A DNA stretch of 64,000 nucleotides, taken from positions 2,630,869 through 2,694,868 of the forward strand of contig NZ_KV917378.1 of NCBI RefSeq assembly GCF_002019735.1, written 5' to 3'. A model generated the notes under the pieces. That model saw only the letters and a program-made list of their open reading frames with translations, did not search any database and had not been told where the DNA came from. Positions 7,930 to 15,811 of this stretch are shown in pieces. Both the position numbers and the translations under genes were made by a program. This DNA is from Salipaludibacillus agaradhaerens. Lineage in GTDB: Bacteria > Bacillota > Bacilli > Bacillales > Salisediminibacteriaceae. Every line of letters starts with the position of its first letter. The stretch's first letter is position 1.

Positions 7930-8586
7930 TCAGAACTTAACTACACGATATTGACGTTCGACCCATTTTTTTGGATAAACGTATTTTGTAGCAGATGCTT
8001 TTCCTCGTCGATCGTATTTTTGTTCTTGCTTAACTTTATATGTTTTATATACATGTCTGTATTCTAATCTGTATTTTCCACTAGGGTATGAATGTGTTGA
8101 ATAGCTGACAGTTCTTGACCAACTTTTACCTATGTCAAATCCTACATATGAACTTAACACTTTTTCCGTTACTGTTAGTGAACCAGAAAAAGTGTTCGAA
8201 ACGGATTTTGTATGAGAAGCAGTCAAAACACCGCCACTTAAAGTAGAGGCACCAGCATATTTCCACCCACTGTATGTATGGCCAGTATAGGATTTACTAA
8301 CAGCATACCATTTTTTAGATCGAGGAGCGAATGGCGTTATTTCCGAACCTTTGTTGATATTTTCGACAAGTTCACTCTCTTTGCCTTGAAAATCATGAAA
8401 AGGAACATTATCATCCATTAATTCCTCATCAGGAACTGTTTCTCTATAAAAATCTACAACGGTTTCACCTTCACTTAAGTCATCATATAAAAAATCATTA
8501 CTAGCTTCTTCTGCACTTACCTCGGTATTAAAACATAGAGCAAATACAACGGCTATTAGTCCGAATAAAATCAGTACTTTTTTCAT
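7930..8586 (-). CDS. Secreted protein of unknown family, 218 aa
   Basis: It has a clear signal peptide (MKKVLILFGLIAVVFALCFN, cleavage after VSA near 25). An acidic propeptide-like segment follows (~26-85, rich in Asp and Glu). The mature part (90-218) is basic, tyrosine-rich and predicted beta-strand. It has alternating polar/apolar strands such as SGGVLTASHTKSVSNTFSGS and SSYVGFDIGKSWSRTVSYS, and a Lys/Tyr-rich end. The FSGSLTVTEKVLSSYVGFDI-type strand pair recalls beta-pore-forming or lytic-exoenzyme-associated proteins, but I cannot assign a family. The shift from an acidic pro-region to a basic mature domain suggests processing after export. Confidence 0.65.
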   Translation of the reverse strand: MKKVLILFGLIAVVFALCFNTEVSAEEASNDFLYDDLSEGETVVDFYRETVPDEELMDDNVPFHDFQGKESELVENINKGSEITPFAPRSKKWYAVSKSYTGHTYSGWKYAGASTLSGGVLTASHTKSVSNTFSGSLTVTEKVLSSYVGFDIGKSWSRTVSYSTHSYPSGKYRLEYRHVYKTYKVKQEQKYDRRGKASATKYVYPKKWVERQYRVVKF

Positions 8587-8847
8587 GTTTTTCCTCCAAT
8601 ATTATATTTTTACAGAAATTACGAATAATATTAGACTATCTATCTTATTCTTATTAGTCAATAGAATTCCAGAAAATTTTTTTCATTAATCTAAAGAAGT
8701 GAAAACTTATCTGGAATTATAAAACTAGAAAGCCCAAAGCCCAAATCAATAGAAAAGCTCCTAATCCTAATTTAAGGAGTAATTGGTTGCAAACCTCAAA
8801 CTCTAATGTAATAATATAATGAACACTCTATCTAAAGGTGATGTTAA

Positions 8848-9375
8848 ATGAGCAAAAAGAGACAAGATTTAATAAACCACGCAGAGAGATTATTCTATGA
8901 AAATGGGTTTCATTCCGTAGGGCTTAAAAAAATTATAACTGAAGCAGATGTTGCGTTAATGACTATGTACAACCACTTTACCTCTAAAGAAGAACTCATA
9001 TTAGAAGTACTAAAGTATCGGGAATTAAGGTACTTTTCTCTTTTAAAAGAACTAGTAGAAAAAAATACAAATTCTAAAACAACTGCTCTGTTATTAGCTG
9101 AGGGACATATGACTTGGATACGCAACCATAAAAATGGCTGTATGTTTTTAAGAGCTAAAGAAGAATACCCATCCGAGGAAAGTGAGATTAACCAATATGT
9201 TATCACTCATAAAAAATCACTACTCACTTTTTTAAAGAATTATAATCTTAATCATCAAGAAGCAATACGATTAACCATATCATTGGAAGGCGCAACTTCA
9301 CTTTCTGAAGTTCTACCTGTAGAAGAAGTCTCCCAAGAGTTAATGTTTACCGTTAACAATTTATTTTTAAAGTAA
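8848..9375 (+). CDS. TetR/AcrR-family regulator
   Basis: The 175-aa protein has a TetR DNA-binding domain in residues ~3-50 (LINHAERLFYENGFHSVGL, MTMYNHFTSKEELI). The ligand domain is short and carries one conserved-looking segment, GCMFLRAKEEYPSEESEI. AAAGGTGATG precedes the ATG. It lies 72 nt upstream of an MFS transporter on the same strand, the usual layout for a local efflux regulator. The ligand is not predictable. Base composition is AT-rich like its partner. Confidence 0.8.
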   Translation: MSKKRQDLINHAERLFYENGFHSVGLKKIITEADVALMTMYNHFTSKEELILEVLKYRELRYFSLLKELVEKNTNSKTTALLLAEGHMTWIRNHKNGCMFLRAKEEYPSEESEINQYVITHKKSLLTFLKNYNLNHQEAIRLTISLEGATSLSEVLPVEEVSQELMFTVNNLFLK

Positions 9376-9447
9376 ATTCAATATAAATTTACTTTTTTTA
9401 TTCTAAAATTATAGTTATCGTTCTATCTATTTTTAGGTGGTGAGAAA

Positions 9448-10563
9448 ATGTGGGTAATTGTATTACCTGGTATAGCTATGATTGGTGTGACCTATGCCTT
9501 TGCAAGATTTAATTTTGGACTATTCTTGCCAAATATATCATCATCCCTTGGAATAACAGCAACTGAAGCAGGAATCGCAAGTTCAGCTGCCTATATTGCT
9601 TTTACACTAGCTTTACTAACTTCCTCATATATGATTAGTAAATTCAATGAAAAAAGAGTTATTCAATTTGCTGGAATAAGTGCGACTATCGGTTTACTTG
9701 GAATTGCGTTTTCTTACGAATTCAATCTTCTAGTTTGTAGTACATTTATTGCAGGGTTAGGTAGTGGTTGGGCTTCTCCAGCTTTTAGTCAAGTTGCAAA
9801 AAACTCATTGAGTGAAAAAGATAGTGATAGGGGAAATACGTGGATTAATACTGGAACCAGCTTCGGACTTATTTTATCTGGTCCCGTGGCTCTTTTATTT
9901 ACTGAACAATGGAGGCTTTCCTTTATTCTCTTTGCATTCATCACAGTGCTAGTACTAATATGGAATACTATCAGTATACCTCTGAAAGAGAATTCATTTT
10001 CTGAACAAAATTTATTCAAAAAGTCCATACTAAAAAAAGCAAAGTTTTTATTAATTGCATCCTTAATAAGTGGATTTTGCTCATCAATTTTTTGGACATT
10101 TTCTAGAACCTATTTACAAGTCAGTTACAACATGAATAGTCATGAAAGTGTCTCCTTTTGGGTTTTAATGGGGGCATCAGGAATCGTGGGAGGGATAGCT
10201 GGAGGTGCTATCCATAAGGTTGGTCTAAGTTTTTCCTATCGCACTGTTCTTATAGCAATGTCAATTGCTACAGCTATAATCACAACCTCTAATATATTGG
10301 CTATTTATCTTTCAGCTATTTTATTTGGCATATCATATACATTTTTGACAGGAACTTTGATTGTTTGGGGCACACGTATTTTTAAGTTCATGCCATCAAT
10401 TGGAGTTAGTTTAGCCTTTCTATCGTTAGGTATTGGACAATCGGTTGGTTCTGCAATTGCTGGGGATATGATAACTATGACTTCATATGCTTTTAGCTTC
10501 ATTTTATATTCAGCTATTTCTTTTATTGGGCTGCTAGTACCCATTAAATTGAAAGATATTTAA
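9448..10563 (+). CDS. MFS transporter, YbfB/YjiJ-like
   Basis: The 371-aa protein has about 11-12 membrane segments. Its start, GVTYAFARFNFGLFLPNIS, and the SSAAYIAFTLALLTSS region match YbfB/YjiJ-type major facilitator proteins, a family with few characterised substrates. A GSGWASPAFSQVA segment corresponds to transmembrane helix 4-5. GGTGGTGAG supports the start. Co-directional with the TetR gene and ended by its own terminator, it is probably an exporter induced by the TetR ligand. Confidence 0.8.
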   Translation: MWVIVLPGIAMIGVTYAFARFNFGLFLPNISSSLGITATEAGIASSAAYIAFTLALLTSSYMISKFNEKRVIQFAGISATIGLLGIAFSYEFNLLVCSTFIAGLGSGWASPAFSQVAKNSLSEKDSDRGNTWINTGTSFGLILSGPVALLFTEQWRLSFILFAFITVLVLIWNTISIPLKENSFSEQNLFKKSILKKAKFLLIASLISGFCSSIFWTFSRTYLQVSYNMNSHESVSFWVLMGASGIVGGIAGGAIHKVGLSFSYRTVLIAMSIATAIITTSNILAIYLSAILFGISYTFLTGTLIVWGTRIFKFMPSIGVSLAFLSLGIGQSVGSAIAGDMITMTSYAFSFILYSAISFIGLLVPIKLKDI

Positions 10564-10600
10564 AGGGCATTCCTTTATATACATCGGAATGCCCTTTTAT
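10562..10600 (+). terminator. Terminator of the TetR-MFS unit
   Basis: AAAGGGCATTCC and GGAATGCCCTTT form a 12-bp stem around a 12-nt loop, followed by TTAT. The stem begins inside the MFS stop codon. No gene and no further structure is seen up to 10820. Confidence 0.85.
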
Positions 10601-10820
10601 AATAGTATATCATCACATACTATTGTATAAAAAAGCTGATTATCTTTTACAAGACGAGCTTTTTACATTGGAAAATCATCCTTCACAATGAATTAATAAC
10701 TTTAGACCATTTTATCAACTCTTGATAAAATAAACTCCCCATTACTTGAATAAGCTTTTTTATCTTACGCTTAACATTTCATTTAAAAACCCTTAGGGTA
10801 ACAGGGACTTAAATGTTGGA

Positions 10821-11825
10821 TTATCTCGAAACATCTGATAATTGGTTGGCCATGAAGTGTGCCACATCGACTTCGGTATAATCACTCTGATCGCCTATGA
10901 TGAGGTGGGTAAGGACACTATAGTAAAGGGCAAAACGGATCATGTCAGCCGTAGCCTCTCCACGCATCATCCCATGTAAGATCCCAGCAGCAAAGCTGTC
11001 TCCTCCACCTACTCTATCAATCACGTCAAAACTAATGGGGTCCGCTGAATAGAGTTTTCCGTCGGTAAAGTAATAACCGTTTAGCCGATGCTTCCCTGAC
11101 GAGAGAATTTCCCGACGTGTTGATGACGCTGTCGTGACACCATAGTCATCAGACAACTTGTGATAAAAACTTTCAAGCTGTGCTTCATAGTGATCACCTT
11201 CGATTTTCCACCCAAACAGCCACGCGAAATCTTTCCAGCCGGCAAAGACATGGTCCACATAAGGGAGAATTTCCTTATAAGCTTTTGCCGCTTCTTCAGC
11301 AGGCCATAGTTTACTACGGTAGTTAAAGTCAAAGCTCACCTTTACTCCTGCCGATTGTGCCGCCTTAACAGCTGCTAACACAACGTGATGCATGGACTCA
11401 GACAAGGCTGACGTAATTCCCGTGATGTGTAACCAATCTTTGCCGAAAAAAAGTGATGGCCAATCGACCTCTTGATCAGCAAGACGCAACACAGACGTAT
11501 GGGAACGATCATAAACAACATTCGCCGCTTTCAGGGAGACACCCGGCTCCAAATAATACGACCCGATTCTTCCTCCCTTACGAATGATGGTATCCGTCTC
11601 AACCCCTGCTTTCTGAAGATGCAGGATCATCGCTTTCGCAATAGGATGACGCTCCGGCAATGCAGTGAAATAACTAACTTCGTGCCCTAAATGGCTAAGA
11701 CCAATAGCCACATTCGCCTCTGCACCTCCGTAAAAAACATTGTAGCTATCTGTCTGGGAAACTGGCTTACCATCAGCTGGTTGCAGGCGCATTAACATCT
11801 CACCAAATGTCAGAACACGGCTCAC
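10821..11825 (-). CDS. kdgK: 2-keto-3-deoxygluconate kinase (PfkB family)
   Basis: It phosphorylates 2-keto-3-deoxygluconate to KDPG, the last activation step of hexuronate breakdown. The GTG at 11825 overlaps the kdgA stop as GTGA, which fixes the start and implies translational coupling. A longer upstream frame is read-through across kdgA. The product is 334 aa. The PfkB N-terminal signature is at GGAEANVAIGLSHLG and the C-terminal one at DRVGGGDSFAAGILHG, with catalytic Asp in G-G-D. The usual G-A-G-D is G-G-G-D here. It is the last gene of the hexuronate operon. FDFNYRSKLW is the typical sugar-kinase D-x-N-x-R motif. Confidence 0.92.
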   Translation of the reverse strand: MSRVLTFGEMLMRLQPADGKPVSQTDSYNVFYGGAEANVAIGLSHLGHEVSYFTALPERHPIAKAMILHLQKAGVETDTIIRKGGRIGSYYLEPGVSLKAANVVYDRSHTSVLRLADQEVDWPSLFFGKDWLHITGITSALSESMHHVVLAAVKAAQSAGVKVSFDFNYRSKLWPAEEAAKAYKEILPYVDHVFAGWKDFAWLFGWKIEGDHYEAQLESFYHKLSDDYGVTTASSTRREILSSGKHRLNGYYFTDGKLYSADPISFDVIDRVGGGDSFAAGILHGMMRGEATADMIRFALYYSVLTHLIIGDQSDYTEVDVAHFMANQLSDVSR

Positions 11826-12457
11826 GATGATCGCCCTCCAACAGCGGAAACAAACCGTTCTGCCTCTTCGGTAACCGCTGCATAATCCCCTGTCTTCGCT
11901 CCCTTTGTAATCTCCCCACCAACACCAGTCATGACAGCACCAGCTTGGAGCCATTCGCTCACATTATCAAGGGTGATACCTCCTGTTGGCATGATATTCA
12001 AGTGTGGCAGCGGTCCTTTTACATTACTTATAAAGCTAGGGGCATATGATTGGCCTGGGAATAATTTAACCACCTGGGCGCCGTATTCAAGCGCTGTCAC
12101 CATTTCTGTAATCGTCATGCAACCTGGGAGATACGGAATCTGGTATCTGTTACAAAGTAATGCCGTTTCCCGATCAAAGGTGGGGCTCACGATAAAACGG
12201 GCGCCAGCTACAATCGCAATCCGTGCTGTTTCGGCGTCAAGGACTGTCCCCGCCCCAACGATGGCATCGTCGTATTGCTCGATTAAAGTTTTCATTACTT
12301 CATCTGCCCCGTTGACCGTGAACGTGACTTCAAGGACCCGGATGCCTCCCAAGTAGCAGGCATCAGCTGTTTTAAGCGCTTGTTCAGTGGAATTACCACG
12401 AATCACAACAGCAAGCTTATGATCGATCATGTCATTTAATACGTGAAACACCTGCAT
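11822..12457 (-). CDS. kdgA: KDPG/KHG aldolase
   Basis: This class I aldolase cleaves KDPG to pyruvate and glyceraldehyde-3-phosphate. It is 211 aa, full length. The Schiff-base lysine is in VVKLFPG. The catalytic glutamate is in RVLEVTF and the phosphate-binding region in PTGGITLDNV. AGAGGAG precedes the ATG. It overlaps kdgK by 4 nt at its end and follows uxuB by 15 nt. All pathway steps from glucuronate to triose are therefore encoded together. Confidence 0.92.
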   Translation of the reverse strand: MQVFHVLNDMIDHKLAVVIRGNSTEQALKTADACYLGGIRVLEVTFTVNGADEVMKTLIEQYDDAIVGAGTVLDAETARIAIVAGARFIVSPTFDRETALLCNRYQIPYLPGCMTITEMVTALEYGAQVVKLFPGQSYAPSFISNVKGPLPHLNIMPTGGITLDNVSEWLQAGAVMTGVGGEITKGAKTGDYAAVTEEAERFVSAVGGRSS

Positions 12458-12472
12458 CGAATCACTCTCCTC

Positions 12473-13321
12473 TTAAACACCGGAATAGGCAGAAAATCCG
12501 CCATCGATAGGAACGACAATGCCATTAACAAAGCTTGATGACTGATCAACCAGCCAAAGAAGGGTCCCTAAAAGCTCTTCAGGTTCACCGAAGCGGCCCT
12601 GCGGCGTCTGACTGAGGATTTTTTCAGCCCGCTCAGTGTAGCTGCCATCCTCATTCTTTAACAACGCCTCATTTTGCGCCGTTAAGAAAAAGCCTGGTGC
12701 AATGGCATTAACGCGAATACCAACTTCGGCAAAATAGGTGGAGAGCCACTGCGTAAAGTTACTGATTGCCGCCTTCGCACCACTATAAGCTGGAATTTTC
12801 GTCAATGGACGAAAAGCATTCATCGATGAGATATTAATAATGGAGGCATTCGTTTTCCCTGCCATATCCTGAGCAAACACTTGTGTAGGTAGAAGAGTTC
12901 CAATAAAATTTAATTTAAAGAGCCATTCTACTGAGCTTGGATCGAGATCAAAGAAGGTTTGCTCAAGTTCATTCGTGATATTTTCTACCTTTAATTTTTC
13001 GTCAGTTGTTGTTGCCTTTGGATGATTTCCGCCGGCACCGTTAATCAAAATATCACATGTCCCGAATGTCTTAGTTATCTCTGCACGTGCTTTTTCCAAC
13101 GCTTCTCTATTCAATACATCCACAATAAAGCCAGCTGCATGACCACCTGCTCGATTAATCTCACTCACTACCTTCTCATTGGCATTCTCATCTAGAGCAA
13201 GGATGGCCACTTTAGCACCAAGCTCTGCCAGTGCCTTACTCATAACGGACCCGAGAATACCCGATCCTCCGGTGATGACAACGACTTTATCCTTTACATC
13301 AACTTTAAACGGAACTGTCAT
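12473..13321 (-). CDS. uxuB: D-fructuronate reductase / mannonate oxidoreductase, SDR type
   Basis: The enzyme interconverts D-fructuronate and D-mannonate with NAD(P)H. Family hallmarks are TGGSGILGS (cofactor loop), NGAGGNHPKAT, which is characteristic of YjmF/UxuB-type SDRs, NISSMNAFRPLTKIPAYSGAK with Ser-Tyr-Lys, and IAPGFFLTAQN. An ATG at 13321 has AGGTGA 7 nt upstream, giving 282 aa. A TTG at 13327 would overlap the uxuA stop. It belongs to the short-chain family rather than the long-chain UxuB of enterobacteria. Confidence 0.88.
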   Translation of the reverse strand: MTVPFKVDVKDKVVVITGGSGILGSVMSKALAELGAKVAILALDENANEKVVSEINRAGGHAAGFIVDVLNREALEKARAEITKTFGTCDILINGAGGNHPKATTTDEKLKVENITNELEQTFFDLDPSSVEWLFKLNFIGTLLPTQVFAQDMAGKTNASIINISSMNAFRPLTKIPAYSGAKAAISNFTQWLSTYFAEVGIRVNAIAPGFFLTAQNEALLKNEDGSYTERAEKILSQTPQGRFGEPEELLGTLLWLVDQSSSFVNGIVVPIDGGFSAYSGV

Positions 13322-13323
13322 CC

Positions 13324-14373
13324 TCAAGTCACCTGCCTTTTCTCTGACTTCGTTGCATGAATAATGCCATTAAGATACGTTGCACCAAGCGCCCGATCAT
13401 ACAAGCCATACCCTGGACGACCAGTTTCTCCCCAGATCATCCGTCCATGGTCGGGACGAATCGGTCCTTCATACCCATCAGCAAGTAGTTTTTGAATAAC
13501 CCCGACCATATCGAGAGACCCGTCGTTAATCGAGTGTGACGTTTCCTGGAATGACAATTCACCTGTCCATTTCACATTACGGGCATGAACAAAATGAATA
13601 CGTCCCTTCGCTGCTTCAACAATTTCCACTAAATTATTTGCAGGATCAGCCCCATACGAACCCGTACAGAAAGTAATACCGTTATTTTTCACGTTGACCG
13701 ATGACAGCAATTTCTTCACGCTGTCTACATTTTTCACAACACGTGGTAAGCCAAAGATTCCCCATGGTGGATCGTCAGGATGAATCGCCATTAATACGTC
13801 TTCCTCCGCGGCAACTGGTATGATCTGTTCAAGGAAATAGATCAAGTTATCGAATAGTTGCTCTTCTGAAATATCTTGGTAAGCATCGATGATTTTCTGA
13901 AGCTGGTCGGTCTGATAGGAAAGATCCCAGCCTGGAAGTGTCAGTTCACCACTTAACGGATCGAGGTCCTTAACGGTTTTTTCGTCATATTTCAAAGAGT
14001 TAGAACCATCTGGAAGTGGCGCATCCAATTCCGAACGGGTCCAGTCGAACACTGGCATGAAGTTGTAACAAATGGTCCGCACGTTAGCCTTTGCGAGGTT
14101 ACGGATCGTTTGCTTGTAATTTTCGATCCATTGATCCCGTGTTTCAAGCCCCATTTTAATGTCTTCATGCACCGGAACACTCTCAATAACATTAAGCTTC
14201 ATATTATGCGCTTCAATTTTCTCTTTAAGGGCGATAATTCTTTCATACGGCCAAACCTCACCTGCGGGAATATCATAAATAGCCGAGACAATCCCTTTCA
14301 TATCAGGAATTTGACGTATTTTATCAAGGGTTACCGGATCATCATCTCCGTACCAGCGAAAACTCATTTCCAT
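13324..14373 (-). CDS. uxuA: Mannonate dehydratase
   Basis: UxuA removes water from D-mannonate to give 2-keto-3-deoxygluconate. The 349-aa protein has the xylose-isomerase-like TIM-barrel motifs FRWYGDDDPV at the N-terminus, MAIHPDDPPWGIFGLPRV, FCTGSYGA, HFVHARNV and the metal-binding RPDHGRMIWGE. AGGAGTG precedes the ATG. It lies 36 nt after uxaC and next to uxuB. It has no internal breaks and normal family length. Confidence 0.93.
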   Translation of the reverse strand: MEMSFRWYGDDDPVTLDKIRQIPDMKGIVSAIYDIPAGEVWPYERIIALKEKIEAHNMKLNVIESVPVHEDIKMGLETRDQWIENYKQTIRNLAKANVRTICYNFMPVFDWTRSELDAPLPDGSNSLKYDEKTVKDLDPLSGELTLPGWDLSYQTDQLQKIIDAYQDISEEQLFDNLIYFLEQIIPVAAEEDVLMAIHPDDPPWGIFGLPRVVKNVDSVKKLLSSVNVKNNGITFCTGSYGADPANNLVEIVEAAKGRIHFVHARNVKWTGELSFQETSHSINDGSLDMVGVIQKLLADGYEGPIRPDHGRMIWGETGRPGYGLYDRALGATYLNGIIHATKSEKRQVT

Positions 14374-14409
14374 ACTATCACTCCTATATGGTAGATTAAT
14401 ATCTTTAAT

Positions 14410-15798
14410 TCACAATCCAAAATAGCGTTTTGCATTGCCATAACAAATGCTTTCCACATAGTCACCAAGCAGCTCCATATCGTATGGAATCTTTCCTTCC
14501 TCTACCCATTGTCCGAGAAGTTGGCAGAGAATCCGCCTGAAATACTCGTGTCGTGTAAAGGAAAGCATGCTGCGTGAATCGGTCAGCATTCCGACAAAGT
14601 GTTTTAACAAACCGACGCTAGCTAACGTCTTCATCTGGTCAACCATGCCATCATAATGATCATTAAACCACCAAGCTGTGCCAAACTGGACTTTTCCAGG
14701 AACGTCCGAATCCTGAAAATTACCAGCTGTCGTAGCAAGTAAAATATTATCTCGGGGATTTAACGTGTAAAGAATGGTTTTTGGTAAGAAACCTTTGCTT
14801 GCAAAGGTGTCAAGCATCTGATTAAGGGGATTCGCCACAGGGGCGTCACCGATTGAATCAAATCCAGCATCCGCACCTACCTTGTCATACATAGCTGAAT
14901 AATTATTTCGAAGTGGACCAATGTGAAACTGCATCACCCAATGCCTCTTATAGTAGCCTTTAGCTAATTGTGTAAGCGTGTGCGTTTTATATTTTCTCAC
15001 TTCGCTAGGCGACAGCTCTTCACCATTCAATCGCTTATTAAATATAGCCGTTACTTCCTCAGTCGTCGTCTCTTCATAATACATCTCATTAATTCCATGG
15101 TCAGAGGCACGACAACCGGCTTCCTCAAACACATCCATCCGCTTTTCAAGGGCTAAGAGAAACGCCGAGTAATCTTTAATCACAATGTGTGCTGCTTCTT
15201 CAAGAGCCTTCAGCCAGTCCGTAAAACCGTCTGCTTCGATTAACAAACCCTTATCTGGCCTAAAGGACGGAGCCACCACAACACTATAACCTTCCTCTTT
15301 AAGTTTCCGATGGTATTTAAGGCTATCGACTGGGTCATCTGTCGTACCGACAAATTCCACTTGTTGCATCTCGAGCATTTTGCGTGCCGTTAATCCTTCA
15401 TGTTTGAGAGCCTTATTCGTGAGGGCAAATACCTCATCCCCTGTCTTTTCGGACAGCAACCCATCATAAGCAAAGAATCGTTTCAATTCTAGGTGGGTCC
15501 AGTGGTAAAGGGGGTTCCCCAATGTATTTGGAACGGTCTGAGCCCAAGCGTCAAACTTCTCCTTTGAAGAGGCATCCCCTGTAATCACCCGTTCATCGAT
15601 ACCATTCGCCCGCATCGCACGCCATTTATAATGGTCTCCCTCAAGCCACAACTCAGAAATCGAATCATACTGGCGGTCATAATAGATATCCGCTGCACTG
15701 AGATGATTATGGAAATCAATGATCGGCATTGCTTTTGCATAGTGATGATAAAGCTCTACAGACACAGGGTTTGTCAGCAAAAAATCTTCCGTAATCAT
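14410..15798 (-). CDS. uxaC: Glucuronate/galacturonate isomerase
   Basis: This amidohydrolase-fold isomerase converts D-glucuronate to D-fructuronate (and galacturonate to tagaturonate). It is 462 aa, normal length. It shows PIDFHNHLSA (metal-binding H-x-H), LWLEGDHYKWRAMRANG, the HWTHLELKRFF signature, VMQFHIGPLRNN and MLTDSRSMLSFTRHEYFRR near the end, all typical UxaC. AGGTGAG precedes the ATG by 4 nt. It is the entry enzyme for uronates imported by the TRAP system of the same operon. Confidence 0.94.
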   Translation of the reverse strand: MITEDFLLTNPVSVELYHHYAKAMPIIDFHNHLSAADIYYDRQYDSISELWLEGDHYKWRAMRANGIDERVITGDASSKEKFDAWAQTVPNTLGNPLYHWTHLELKRFFAYDGLLSEKTGDEVFALTNKALKHEGLTARKMLEMQQVEFVGTTDDPVDSLKYHRKLKEEGYSVVVAPSFRPDKGLLIEADGFTDWLKALEEAAHIVIKDYSAFLLALEKRMDVFEEAGCRASDHGINEMYYEETTTEEVTAIFNKRLNGEELSPSEVRKYKTHTLTQLAKGYYKRHWVMQFHIGPLRNNYSAMYDKVGADAGFDSIGDAPVANPLNQMLDTFASKGFLPKTILYTLNPRDNILLATTAGNFQDSDVPGKVQFGTAWWFNDHYDGMVDQMKTLASVGLLKHFVGMLTDSRSMLSFTRHEYFRRILCQLLGQWVEEGKIPYDMELLGDYVESICYGNAKRYFGL

Positions 15799-15811
15799 CT
15801 TCTCACCTACT

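Noticed and set aside
10631-10665. AAAAAGCT...AGCTTTTT inverted repeat
   Set aside because: Short AT-rich stem with a 19-nt loop right after a stronger terminator; too weak to call.
11826-11954. N-terminal extension of kdgK (Cys/Trp-rich)
   Set aside because: It is out-of-frame reading of kdgA; the GTG overlapping the kdgA stop as GTGA gives the normal PfkB N-terminus.
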